Shown here piece after piece: positions 21,680 to 33,055 of a stretch of DNA of 64,000 nucleotides (position 1 is its first letter; the number at the start of each line of letters is the position of its first letter). The DNA comes from Paraspadella gotoi. Taxonomy: Eukaryota > Chaetognatha. The notes beneath the pieces were generated by a model. That model searched no databases, was not told where the DNA came from, and saw only the letters and a program-made list of their open reading frames with translations. The stretch is from assembly GCA_051294375.1 (NCBI GenBank), contig CM119264.1, forward strand, positions 20,364,248 through 20,428,247, in the 5' to 3' direction. The translations under genes and the position numbers were made by a program.

Positions 21680-23087
21680 ATCGAGCCTTGACCGGCGAAG
21701 CGGCGGGTCAGGCTCTATATGTTTTAGGTTGCTTCTTTGTGACGTAGTCGTCGTCGTCGTCGTCGTCCGTCACCGCTTTTTTGTATAAAAACTACATGCT
21801 TTTATAGGTTTGGCTGTGACTTACCGGTTTTTTTTAAATAAAAATTATTATGAATTATGATAAAGTTTTACAAAAGTGTGCGATCATAGTAAGTTAAAAT
21901 TTAGATATGCTTTTCATCTTGAAATAGCTGTGATATTTTCATATTACATTTGGATTTAAGTATTTTTGTTTGAATTTCCACTTCATTATGATTTACTGCA
22001 ATATGCAAATGAGATTAAAAGTAACTCATAAATATCCAAATTAGTATATAAAAATGCTTTAATCTAATTTACATATTGCATATATAATATTGAAGATGAA
22101 ATTCAAAAATTTTTTTAAAAATATATAAAAAATGGGAACTCAAAATATCTTTTTAATGAGAAGCTATATCTTAATTTTAATACAAAAAAAATAAATCTTT
22201 TACAAGCTGCGATTGAAAAAATTGGAAAAATTTCCAATTGTAAGCAAATGTAACATATTTTTGCCTTTCTTTTATTTCTTTAAATATATATATATTTTTT
22301 TTTTCTTATTTTGAAAAAACGAGTTCAGTCTCTGCAGTGACTGTACAGCGGCCTTCCAGCAGCGTCCAGCTTGTTCTCTCTGCTGTCTGTCTCTTCTGTC
22401 TGTCTTCTCTGTGACTCTCTCTGTCTCTCTCTCTCTCTCTCTGTGTACGATTCTTGCGTGATCGTTCTTTTTTTGAAAAATTCTGATTATTTTTTTCCTT
22501 CTAAAAACTTTTATTATCACCATTATCCCAAATTTACATCCGAGATTTTCGTGGATTTATTTTAGAAAAAGTGAAGAATAACTCATACGTCAGAAATTTT
22601 ACGCCTTCTCTCCAGCCTCTCCCGTCTCTAACATGATTGGATTAAAGAAAAAAATATATAATAAGCAAATAGCATATTTAATACAGATTTACATTGCCAG
22701 AGGAAATCTTTTCATATCTCTGTCCAATGTTGTTTATCGAAAAACCTTAAATTTTTTTTCACAATTTGAATATGCCGGATTGTATCTATATGCCGATCAT
22801 TTTTTTACTGCCTATTTTTGCCGTTTATGGTTAACTACCAAACAATGTATCTATTTATCAAGTTCCATTAGTGAGGCAGTGATGAAGTTGAAATGTGTGT
22901 TCATTTCTTGTTTCATATCGATTCAAGTATTTTTTGTTTGAATTTCCACTTCATTATAATTTACTGCAATATGCTAATTAGATTATAGTACTTACTGCAA
23001 TATCAAATTAGTATATAGTAAACTTATATTTTAATTTGGCGATGAGTAAACGAGTTCCGCCTATGCAGCGTCTGTTCAGCTTCTTTC

Positions 23088-23120
<33 letters not shown>

Positions 23121-23826
23121 TTCTCTCTTTACGATCTCTTGCGTGATCGTTCGTTTTTTGAAAAATTCTGATTATTTTTTTCCTTCTAAAAACTTTTATT
23201 ATCGCCATTATTCCGCGCTTTTTTTTCAATACACAAATCCCAAATTTATATCTTAGATTTTCGTGGATTTTTTGAGAAAATGTGAAGAATAACTTACTTG
23301 ACCTGGATTTCGTGGCTGTTGCAGGGCAACGAGTAGACAATGTCAAGGAACATGACCTAAAAACGCTTTTGATGGTAATGAAACGTTTGTGATATATGTA
23401 TAATAGAGATCATAGGACTGAGATCACGCCGCCTTGCGACGAGGCAACGGATAACCGATATAATTGGAAAGAAATACGGTTTTTCTTTTTATTTTTCTCT
23501 CTCTCTCTCTCTCTCTCTCTCCTCTCTCTCTCCTCTGATTATTTTTTTCCTTCTAAAAACTTTTATTATCACCATTTATCCGCGCTTTTTTCTTTTACCT
23601 GGATTTCTGGGCCGTTGCGACGGCAACGAGTAAACAATGTCAGGAACATGACCTAATAACGCGATAACGAATTGATTATTATTATTTGGAAGTCAAAAAT
23701 ATCATAGTCGTTAACTGAGTATTTTCAACTATAATATTTTGTTAATAGGGATTATAATTTTTCATAGTACAAAAAATTTCTTATATGGCTTCTTTTTCTC
23801 TCTCTCTCTCTTTCTCTCTCTTTCCT

Positions 23827-23858
<32 letters not shown>

Positions 23859-24035
23859 TTTTTTTCCTTCTAAAAACTTTTATTATCGCCATTTATTCCG
23901 CGCTTTTTTCTCAATACAAAATCCCAAATTTACATGCGAGATTTTCGTAGATTTTTTTCCTAAAAATTCTGATTATTCTTTATATAAACAGAGAAAGACC
24001 TAATAATGCGTTTCGTTGGCGGGAAAACTGTCCAG

Positions 24036-24079
<44 letters not shown>

Positions 24080-24386
24080 ACTCATACACGCATTTGTTTG
24101 TTTTATTTACGATGAATGATTCATCGCGTCAATGAATTACATATCATCGCATCAATGAATGACTATCATCGTATCAATGAATGATTATCATCATATCAAT
24201 AAATGACTATCATCGCCATCAATCATTTGATTATCATCAGATCAGTCATTTTGTTATCATCGCATCAATTATTGTTATCATCGCGTCAATATTTGGTTTA
24301 CATTCGCATCAATATTTGGTTATCATCGCATCAATATTTGGGTTACCATCGAAAGCGGCTCGATCCTTATGCTTTTAAGATTTTTT
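21680..24386 (+). mobile_element. Composite repeat R, copy 3 (long form)
   Basis: The 5' half (21680-22565) matches copies 1 and 2. The 3' part (about 23041-24386) matches 62012-63350 in order and at high identity, including GCCTATGCAGCGTCTGTTCAG, paired GCAACG-containing blocks (ATGACCTAATAACGCG), several (CT)n islands and the TATCATCGCATCAA array, ending GGCTCGATCCTTATG and CTTTTAAGATTTTTT. The stretch 22566-23040 is not shared with the copy at 60005. Frames inside are repeat translations or unsupported. Confidence 0.7.
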
Positions 24387-26532
24387 CATATCTTTTAATG
24401 ACGGCATATATGCGAGAGAGACAAAAAAGAATTGAAGCAATATAGAAGAAAAAATCAGGTTGATGTGCCCAAAATTAACTTAAGTAAACGACGTACACAT
24501 TCGAAGAAGATAAAAATTAAAGAATTATAAAAAAAATATAAAAAAATATATTTTTAATATGAAACCAAAATGAAAACCTAACACAAAACTATAAACTAGC
24601 TTAATTGAGATGGTGCTCTGATGTATGATATTTGGCACGGGCGTTTTTTGTAATTAGGCGCAAGTTTTACAATGTTTTACAAAAACTGAGAAAAAATGCA
24701 GATGATTTGTTGCGTCGCATTTGAACATGATTTCCAAAATAAAACGAATTTTAAAATTTGAGGGAAGACAATTTCAAAAAGTCCAAGACCCTGACTGTCG
24801 CCTTGGCGTTTCCTCTCGTGGAAACGATGAGATGAAATCCATCGAAATTAACATAACTTTCGATAGAACTGTTGGGGATTCGAATCCTTCAATACTTCAC
24901 CCCGCACAAACTGACTTTGACTATGTTATTCAAGCATATTCTATTTAAGATTCATTACTACTTTTTCTTCTTTAATCCTCCTTACTTTAACGGGTTTTTA
25001 ATCCTAAATGATGCAATTAAAAAAAATTATTAGTGCCACAGTAACAGTTCAGCTTAAGCCCTTGAAAGCGATTTACATTTTGTTATTTTTTTGATTTTAT
25101 CATCGCTCCGAGTAACTTAAAAGATGCCATCATCGTGTTACTTTAAAGTTTCATACCCGAGGGCCCCCTTTCTCGCTCGTCGGAATCTAAGTGGCCTCAT
25201 AGCTCACTCTGTCTAAATCTCGGCGTAAAAAAACTTGGCTCTCGCTTCCCGTTTGTTGTGCGGCCAACGATTTAAAGGCCCTCGGTCGACAGATTTCTTA
25301 TCAACCCCCGATCCCCGAAGAAAACATCGGGTTGATCTCGGAAAAAAAATGTTACCACAAGATTATCGTTTTTCAACTTTTTCTTTTTTTTTAGATATTC
25401 TCTTATCTCCATTATGTCTGTCTGTTGATTTTCATGAATAGCCCGTTCAGTTTATTTTCATCTTTTTTAAACTAGATTATTATTAATCATTTTTGGTCTA
25501 TTTTTCAGAATATCTAACATTTTTTCATACCTTTGTACTATTCTCGGGGGCGGCGAGAAAAATGGCGGGGCCCCCCATTGGCCCCGTGGCCGTCCCCCCC
25601 CCCGCTCTAAATAATTTTTGTTTTCAGTTTTCGATTACCGTTTTACTGAAACTTTTTTAAAAATCACAATCTCTCTTCTCGGAGGCCCTGACTACTCTTA
25701 TCTAATTATACTTTTACTAAAGTATTTTTTTTCGCTTTAAATGTGCTTTTTTTCTAACTTCATGTCTTTTCTTTGCCTTGCAAACCAAAAAAATCTCGTT
25801 TCCATCTTGCATTTAGTCTTTTTTTCTCAAACTGTATTTAACTCACACACCACTCTGCCTTTCTCAGACCTTTCTCTATTACCAGTGCCACCCGTGCAGG
25901 GTATTATCCTCGTCAACTTATCATGAGGAACTTCTTTCGACCTTTCTCAGCGCCCTCTCACCCTTTTACCCTCCGCCTCTTTCCTCGCTTTCGAACCTCA
26001 TGTAGGTGAGACGAAGGACAGAATAAAAACTTTACTCATCCTTTTAGGGTTTTCCTATTTTCTTAGCATTTTTTAAAAAAATTTTCTCACGTTTTTGAAA
26101 AAGCCCACTTTAGAAACTGACAGCGACTATTGACTAATTTCTTCCATACCGTTGTCGTTCTTTTTACATTTCACATTCAAAACAATGAGAAAATCTAAAA
26201 ATTATTTATACAATATTTCGATAACCAATAACCAATGTCAAATAACAGTAAATAGAGCAGAAAAATTTAAGATAAAAACTTACGAACCATGAAAAAAGTC
26301 TTTTTTCTTGCGATTATGATTTTTTAAGCTAATCAGTTTCATTTTTCTGCTAAAATTCAAATACCTAAGTTATTGTAAAGAAACTGGATTAAGTGTTTAC
26401 AAAAAATATATCATGTTAGTTGAAAGAGGTAATAGAATAATACAAAAAGATAAACAATAATACTATGTTATAAAGATTTAAATTTAATCCAATAGAGTAA
26501 TAAAATATAATAAAATTTTGTTTTAAAATTAA
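24387..26532. other. Intergenic, low gene evidence
   Basis: An open frame at 24721-24945 (74 codons) has fairly normal composition but no domain; it contains GATTCGAATCC, a good Pol III B-box, so it may be part of an old tRNA-derived element. A GC-rich knot with C homopolymers and AAAATGGCGGG lies at 25548-25608. Nothing else is supported. Confidence 0.4.
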
Positions 26533-26536
26533 ATAT

Positions 26537-26787
26537 TGTGGCGAATCCTAAATTCGCCTCCGGTATAGCTTGGTGAAACTCAGCTCGTCCCATTGGCTTG
26601 GACAGCTAAGTACTGGTTCACCAACCGTGAGCTCCCGGTTCAATCCCCTCACGGTCACGCTGTGTGATGGTATCGCCATAAACACGCCAGTGACTTGGGG
26701 TGGTCACTGCAGGTCCAAAGCCCTGAGCGCCAGCTATCGGGAGAGGCCTCACACCCCAGGCATCTCTCATTTCCCTCCTTTGCCATA
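26537..26787 (+). mobile_element. LTR-like element family A, copy 1
   Basis: A 251-bp insertion flanked by perfect 4-bp duplications ATAT (26533-26536 and 26788-26791). It starts TGTGGCGAATCCTAAATTCG, a hairpin (GGCGAAT/ATTCGCC), and carries a tRNA-like module: A-box-like TTGGCTTGGACAGC, then a perfect B box GGTTCAATCCC (26637-26647). It ends TTTGCCATA. The second half (CGCCAGTGACTTGGGG..., CACACCCCAGGCATC) is shared with family C. No coding capacity. A 4-bp duplication fits LTR integrase better than a LINE-mobilised SINE. Confidence 0.75.
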
Positions 26788-26791
26788 ATAT

Positions 26792-29700
26792 ATAAGTTTA
26801 TTTAGGAAGCCATTTAGCAACTTTAAGGATTGTTCTGTCAGTTTTGATCGTAATTTTGTCAAGTATGCTTATTAATAAATAATTAATAATTATTTAATAA
26901 TTAATTAATAAATAAATAAATAAATCCCCTTTTACCTTTTCACCGACGCTGATAACGCGAAAAAGGTAGCCAATTTTTAAATTCAAAAATTTTATGTACC
27001 GCTAAATTGCAGAAATATCACGATGTAGTTTTTATTAAGTAATTTTTTGAGGGGATTCAGTGAAGTTTATGAAAGTATAATTTCCTAGTTTTATATAGTT
27101 AAAAAGGGAAAAAGCAAGTAAATGACAAAAAGACTATCTACATACCCATGAACACATACAGGTTGACAAAAACACAGACGTATCGTTATTGTCCCATTGC
27201 GTAACGGCAAAAAAAAAAAAAAAAAAAATCCCAGGGAAAAATTCGGGCACCTTTTTAGTAATGCCAAAGTCTTGAAAAGATTCCCACATCGAAAAAAAAA
27301 GTTCGAGCTCCCCACGGAAAAAAAATCCACCCTCCCCCCGCCCTTTCGAACCTCTTCCCTCTCTCATCCTCGTCAAGGGAGGCTGAGCCTCTTGAGCCGA
27401 CATCCAAGACTTAACGCAAAGCAGTTAATCGCTCATGTCTTCTTTCCAATTAGTTCGCCTTTCATGAACTCCGGCTTTCAGTTCCATCGAAGAGTATGAT
27501 TCACTTTAGTTGACAGTCTATTTTTATCTTATTGAAGGTTTGCTTATTATCCTCTACTAATTTTAGATAATATATAAAGATAAAGATAAAGATAAAATTA
27601 AAATATATAACTATTTTCATCTTTTTTTTTTGCAAGACAATTTAATATATATATATAAATATAATATATATATATATATATATACATAGACTTGAGGCTT
27701 GCACGATTGACCAAATTTAAAAAAAAAATCCTGACCAGGCAGACTTATAAACATATTTATTATTATTAATATTTAACTATTAATATTATTCAAGAAGTTT
27801 TTTTTGTGTCAATCTTTAGCGGGCTCTTGGGACACACACCTGGTAACTTTCAAAAAAGCAGTATCTCTTGCTTATTTAACTTTTCTATTATTCTCCATCT
27901 TCCTCGGCCAACTACGCCCTTATGTTCCTTCTTGACTCCTCTCACCATTTTTCGGCAACTGCCTTTCTTTCCTCCCTTTCCCCCTCTTTTTTCCATATCC
28001 TTCTTCCTTTACACTCTTCTCTCTTCCTCTTTCCCATCTCACTTACTTGTTCACTCTTTCTTCTTCCCACTATCCCTGCCTTCTTCTTCTATTCCCCAAT
28101 TTCTTTCTTTTTTTAATCCTTCCCTTCTTCCACTTTCCCCTTTCACTGGAAATCGACGCGATGGCGTCGGGCGACGCGAGGAGGTCATCCGGTATTACTC
28201 GTCCGTCGTCGTCGTCCACGACGATGGCGGTGATGATGATGATGACGTTGCGAAAAAGAACGTGACCTGCTGATAGTCGTTTCACTCGACCCGAACACGG
28301 TCCGTGAGTGGCCACCCGATGATCGTTGAGTCAAACGTTAGAGGGGCTTCGCGATTGACCCCGATGTGGCCCAGGAAAGGTATTTCGTTATTATCGTGTG
28401 AAAGTTAATAGTGTACGTCTGAACGTGATCAATTCGTTTCTGGTTTCCATGGCGTCAATACGTCTCTCCTTAATGTCGCACAAGAGAAACAAATGATCCA
28501 CTTTTTTGTCTTCAGAAAAATAGAAATCTGCATTCTCACTAAAATTTTGGTTGCCACCTATAAAACCCGCCCTCCTTCAAATCTCCATCTTTTTGATGAG
28601 ACCAATAAACCCTCACTTTTATGGCATCACACATTTTATTCTATGCTGCCGTCGTGCGAACTTCAATTTTTCATCTTGGGTTTTTTATCCGAAAAAAATT
28701 TTGGAGACGCATCCCAGTTTTACAGTTTTTGATTTTTAAAAAAAATTGTCAAAATATCTAATTCATCACCTTTCAGGAATTTCCTCCTTTTCTCGATCTT
28801 TATCCATTTTCGATTTGATTTTGTTTCTCTTTCGTTTCATCCTTTCTCCCTTGCAGATTTGACTTTTGGCTTTTTTTTTATCCACACCCTCTCTCTCTTT
28901 TTAATATTCACAATCGCGTTTCCTCCCCTCTCCTTTTTTCGCTGCCAGAATCCACACTGAAAAAAATGGCGGGAAATCCTTCTGCGCCCACAACTCAGAC
29001 GACGACAGAGATTTCTCTCATTCCTCCCATCCTTTAAAACTCTTTTTCGTTTTTTTCTTCCTCCATTCCGCGGTCTCCTTTATTTATTACTTACCCTTCC
29101 TTATATTTTACTTCGCTTCGAAAACTAATCAAAAACTAAACATTTGCAAGTTTTCTTAGGTCCATTTTTCTATCGAGTAAATAACGATTCTGCTGATGAA
29201 AGAGCCCTAATTTTAAAATTTAACTTACCTAATTTTTAATATTTTTTGGTCAAATTCTAATAAAATATTGAGACATATTCTCGAACGCAAAAAAAGAAGG
29301 TAAAAAGTGAGGGAAAATCGCTGAATACGATTTACATATATTTACTGAACGTTTTTATTTTCGTTCCGAGTAATTATCTCACGCGTCATGATTCACCATT
29401 CATTTAAATAATAGCGTTTCGTCTCTTCCTCCCTTTCCTTCATCCGTTCTCCTCATCTCCTTTTCCACTTTTTTCCCATTCTCCTTCGCTCCGTCTTTCT
29501 CATGATTTACCCCCCCCTTTTTTTTGCATAACCTGTTCCAGTTCCTATTCTCCATTCTTCCTTTCTACTTCCGCCTTCCTTTCACTTTTCCTTTCTCCTT
29601 TCCTCCATTCCCACCGACGGCCATCTTTTTTTCCTTCAATTTCTTATTCGTCTTTGTCAGGCCCCATCCCCTGATCATTGACTCTTTTGGTTCTTAATCA

Positions 29701-30000
29701 TCCTCGCCATCAGGTCTTCGTCGTCGTTGCTGTCATCATCGTCCTATTTTTCGTCGTCGTTGTTGTCGTCGTCGTCGTCGCAGCCATCTTTAACGTTTTT
29801 CGCAACCTTCATATCGCGTCTCATCGTCGCCTCTCAATTTATGCGTTGTTACCATCTCCATTACCATTTCCGTTACCTTCGCCATTGCCATCTCCATTAA
29901 AGCGATAATCACACTAATCAACTCGATTATCTGCCTTACGAAGTTGTGACTGTCCTTGGAAAGAAGATCTTTTCTGTTTGTCCCAAAAACGGAGAAACCT
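26792..30000. other. Intergenic region with low-complexity islands
   Basis: Holds an A17-plus homopolymer (27211-27228), a (TA)n tract (27635-27690), pyrimidine-rich sequence (27900-28140), a CpG-rich island (28150-28330) and GTC runs (29715-29790). An island frame reading MASGDARRSSGITRPSSSS is followed by repeats and a stop and is not a convincing exon. Confidence 0.4.
28973..28986. promoter_or_regulatory. Overlapping YY1 and E2F motif
   Basis: AAAATGGCGGGAAA combines the YY1 core (AAAATGGCGG) with the E2F core (GCGGGAAA) in the arrangement known from promoters and starts of housekeeping genes. No first exon can be assigned nearby, so function is inferred only from the motif. Confidence 0.3.
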
Positions 30001-30009
30001 GTACTTTTG

Positions 30010-30520
30010 TAAGATATATGCATTATGCAGTAGGGTGGAGTGATGGAGTGATTGAACATTATTTTTTTACTGCCTATGGACATTTTATTAATGAATTTTA
30101 AATTCTTTTAAATTTTTTTTTAGCATAACAATATAGCAAATTCAATTATTTATGTAGTAATATCCTTATAAAATCGTTAAAATTTAAAATTTTTTTTTTC
30201 ATTTTTTCAGATTTGGATTCGCCGTAAAAAACTTTTATAAGAAACTTTTATAAATATGTTATATAATATTATAAAAAACTCTTATAAAATATGTTATATG
30301 ATATTTTAATGTTTGGATCACAAATAATGACTAAAACGTTTTAACATATATAAGTTTCTACTACAGAGAATAAAAAAGATATGAATTTTTACATTTTTTC
30401 CCCGTTTTAAATGCTGAAGATGACAGAATTATATTTTTGATTCAACTTTTTATGAAGAATCTGAATCTTTAATATAAGTTGTAAAAATTTTTTTTTTTAA
30501 ATTTACTTACAAGTATTGAA
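30010..30520. mobile_element. Degenerate F3-type foldback fragment
   Basis: Landmarks ATTATGCAGTAGGGTGG (about 30023), CAGATTTGGATTCGCCGTAA (about 30209) and CAACTTTTTATGAAGAATCTG (about 30444) are those of foldback family F3, but the centre is diverged. It is probably an old copy. Confidence 0.5.
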
Positions 30521-30617
30521 CTAAGTTCGGAGAAGTGGCTGTCTTTGAATTCTAACTGTCTTGGCTAATTCTGCGCATTCAAGACCAGATGAAATCGGGA
30601 ATAAATGGTGCAGAAGA

Positions 30618-30657
30618 GACGGTCAAAACGGTCAAAACGGTCAAAACGGTCAAAACG
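30618..30657 (+). repeat. Tandem repeat of GGTCAAAAC
   Basis: Four copies of a 9-10-bp unit (ACGGTCAAA). It lies in a locally GC-balanced stretch that ends in an inverted pair CCCAGGACTT (30730) / AAGTCCTGGG (30792). Confidence 0.8.
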
Positions 30658-31017
30658 CCCTGGAGATGATGACGACAAAGTCTCAGTAGGACGACGTCGG
30701 CTAAGGCCAAAGAACGACGAACTACGAAGCCCAGGACTTGACGAAAGTCTCAGTGATGTCTGATGCTGTGTGTGATTGTTGTGTGCTTGTTAGAAGTCCT
30801 GGGCAAGGAATAACAAAACATTTAATACAAACTCAGCAAATATATATAAGTTTAAAGTATCTTTCTTACTTGTTTCTGAAGCCAATATTAACCAAAAAAG
30901 AATTGCATCTCTCATAGAAAAGTCCACCAAACTAGTTTCCTTAACGGTTAATTTTTCTACATCGTCGTTAACCGTTAAAAATCGTCTTTTTAACCGTTAA
31001 CGGTTAAAATCGGTTAA

Positions 31018-31547
31018 TGAAGAGACAAGTAATTATTGATAAGTGTTAATGACAGAACGTTCAATATAAGCAGTCCCTGAGCTTCGGATCAGGCTGTAAC
31101 ACCATGTTACAGGCGGGTTAACTGCCAGACGACCACCGGGGCTAGAAACCCCGGACCTTTGGGTTGGGAGGCGAATGACTTGCCTCTGGCACCAATGGCC
31201 GCTGATGAACGGTTGGTGGATTTAGGCCACCATACATCCCCCCCTCCCGTAGGGAGAAGTCTGTTGCGTCTCTTCAGTGAATTGTTGTTGGTGGAAAGTT
31301 CGTCACCAAGTTGAGGCATGTCGCCTGATGTGTTGTGGGGCGGAAAGTGCATCGCCAGGTTGAGGCATGTCACCTGAAAGTGTTGTTGTTGCTGTTGTGT
31401 TTGGAAGTCGGCTCACCAATGAAGAGACAGTAATTATTGTTATGTGTTAGTGACAGAACCGTTCAATATAAGCAGTCCCTGAGCTTCGGATCAGGCTGTA
31501 ACACCAATGGCCGCTGATGAACGGTTGGTGGATTTTAGGCCACCATA
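31018..31547 (-). mobile_element. TRIM element, copy 1 (miniature LTR retrotransposon)
   Basis: Minus-strand copy flanked by TTAA on both sides (31014-31017, 31548-31551). In its own orientation: 5' LTR 31547-31420 (128 bp, internally deleted), a primer-binding site TGGTGAGCCGACTTCC (31418-31403), an interior with two ~45-bp direct repeats around GGCGACATGCCTCAA, a polypurine tract GGGAGGGGGGGATG (31248-31235) and a 3' LTR 31234-31018 (217 bp). No protein is encoded. The LTR holds a tRNA-like T-arm. It lies inside the hAT-like element, so it is younger. Confidence 0.8.
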
Positions 31548-32279
31548 TTAATTTAGTAACTCAAGTAATTTTATAATATAAATGCATAAAAGAAGGAAAA
31601 ACAATTAAAACTCTGTATTTAAATCTTATTTCAATACTTAGGATGCAATAATAAAGTAAAGGAAGAAAGAATATACATTGAATTAATGATAATAAACAAA
31701 TCATTGATAGCGATTATGAGCTTGTATCATTTTTTAAATTCAATAACTATAAAGAGTTAAGAGATAAAAAGTCCTGATTCATTTCTCAGCTTAGACTAAG
31801 GTTGGTGGTAAAGTAAGTAGTATAGAATACTATTTTTTTAACTCATGAGGCATTTTAAAGTTGTTTTTCTCAAAAAGAAAGCTTTTTTTAAAAATTGGTC
31901 GTATTAAAGAGGCATCCTCCAATGTATACTCTGATTCCGATTGACCGTGTCCCCTTTCTTTGATGTTTGGCTTAAAGATTCAACAATATATGTCATGGCT
32001 TTAAACAGATACTTAACAGCTTTGGAATGCAAGTTTACAACCGGGGAGTTGTTTTTATGTTTTTTCTTGGAATTATTTATTTTATTTTACACTTTCATAG
32101 AGTTTAAGGCTAAACTCTTTTCAGCCCAAAATTTTCAGAAAAAATTTTTTACTAGACATCAACTTTTCTCATGAGATAGATTCAGTTATTTTTACTTTTC
32201 ACATGAGGTCTTAACTTCTCCAAATCGACCGGAAAAACTTAAAAAAATGTAAATGTGTAATCGTTTCTTTCATTGTGTT

Positions 32280-32690
32280 TGGTAATTTAGAGAAAATGTT
32301 TGAATGCTTACAACAACGATTTATTTTCTTTAGAGAAATGTACATGTTTCTGCTCTAAATTGCGAGCCTTCATCAGCGTCAAATTGAATTTGATTCAATG
32401 GTAAAAATTTTGTGCTGAAGAAAAAGTGGAGAGAGAGAGAGAGAGGGCAAAGTTTCCAACACAGAGATAGTGGTCAAATAGTGAGGACAGGTTTAAGGTG
32501 AGGACAGGATAATTTAGTTTTGAAGGAGAAAAAGAAGAAGTGAAATAGTGAGACAGTGAGAGAGGGAGAGAGAGACATATTCTTTAGCACAAAATCTTTA
32601 CCATTGAATCAAATTCAATTTGACGCTAATGTAGGCTTGCAATTTAGAGCCGAAATCGTTGTTGTAAGCATTCAAACGTTTTCACTAAAA
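32280..32690. mobile_element. Foldback insertion of the hammerhead family, degenerate
   Basis: Inverted arms meet around an (AG)n tract and share GAATCAAATTCAATTTGACG with its complement. Arms carry GCATTCAAACGTTT-like and CAACAACGATTTATT-like ends, as in the better copy at 40090. The left arm holds a hammerhead-like motif on the minus strand; the right arm motif is broken. No clear target duplication could be found. Confidence 0.6.
32330..32385 (-). ncRNA. Hammerhead ribozyme motif, partly decayed
   Basis: On the minus strand: CTGATGA (32376-32370), a short stem II GCTC/GAGC with an 8-nt loop, then GAAAC and ACATGT followed by A at the cleavage position. Core boxes are intact but stem II has extra unpaired purines and stem I pairing is poor, so activity is doubtful. 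Confidence 0.4.
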
Positions 32691-33055
32691 AATTCTAAAA
32701 AAATTTTAAACCGTGAGGAAAATGTTCTCAAAATGTTTCCAGACAGGAGAGAAACCGTCCGTCTTTTTTCCAATCATTAGATATTTTTACTAAGTAAATA
32801 TATAAAAAAAATTCATTTATATAACAAAAAAGGCGAGTCTGTTTGAGTGCTTCACTTTGTTTTAAGAAAAAAATATTTAAAAACATAAAAAGTTAAAGAA
32901 AACAAAATATTCTTTAGCAAAACATCTAAATTAAAAAAAAAAAAATTTAACCGAATTTAACCGTTAAAATAAAAAAATTAACAGTTAAGTTAGAAAAAAA
33001 TTTACACTGTTATTAACGGTTAATTTTTAACGGTTAAGGAATCTCTACACCAAAC

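Larger units (their letters stand above)
30933..33047. mobile_element. hAT-like element with TIRs and 8-bp target duplication
   Basis: Flanked by CACCAAAC at 30925-30932 and 33048-33055. The left end reads TAGTTTCCTTAACGGTTAA and the right end, on the other strand, TAGAGATTCCTTAACCGTTAA; hAT ends typically begin with a TAG/CAG-type motif and make 8-bp duplications. Multiple TTAACCGTTAA subterminal motifs occur inside both ends. The interior has no recognisable transposase and contains a TRIM element (31018-31547) and a ribozyme-bearing foldback (about 32280-32690), so it is a non-autonomous or decayed copy. Confidence 0.8.

Noticed and set aside
22633-22941. 102-codon frame in the variable middle part of R copy 3
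   Set aside because: AT-rich hydrophobic composition, no domain, absent from the sister copy.
29190-29215. CTGATGA match as a further hammerhead
   Set aside because: No paired stem II and no GAAAC box follow within range.
31107-31373. 88-codon minus-strand frame across the TRIM
   Set aside because: It lies wholly in LTR and interior sequence that is non-coding in the other copies.
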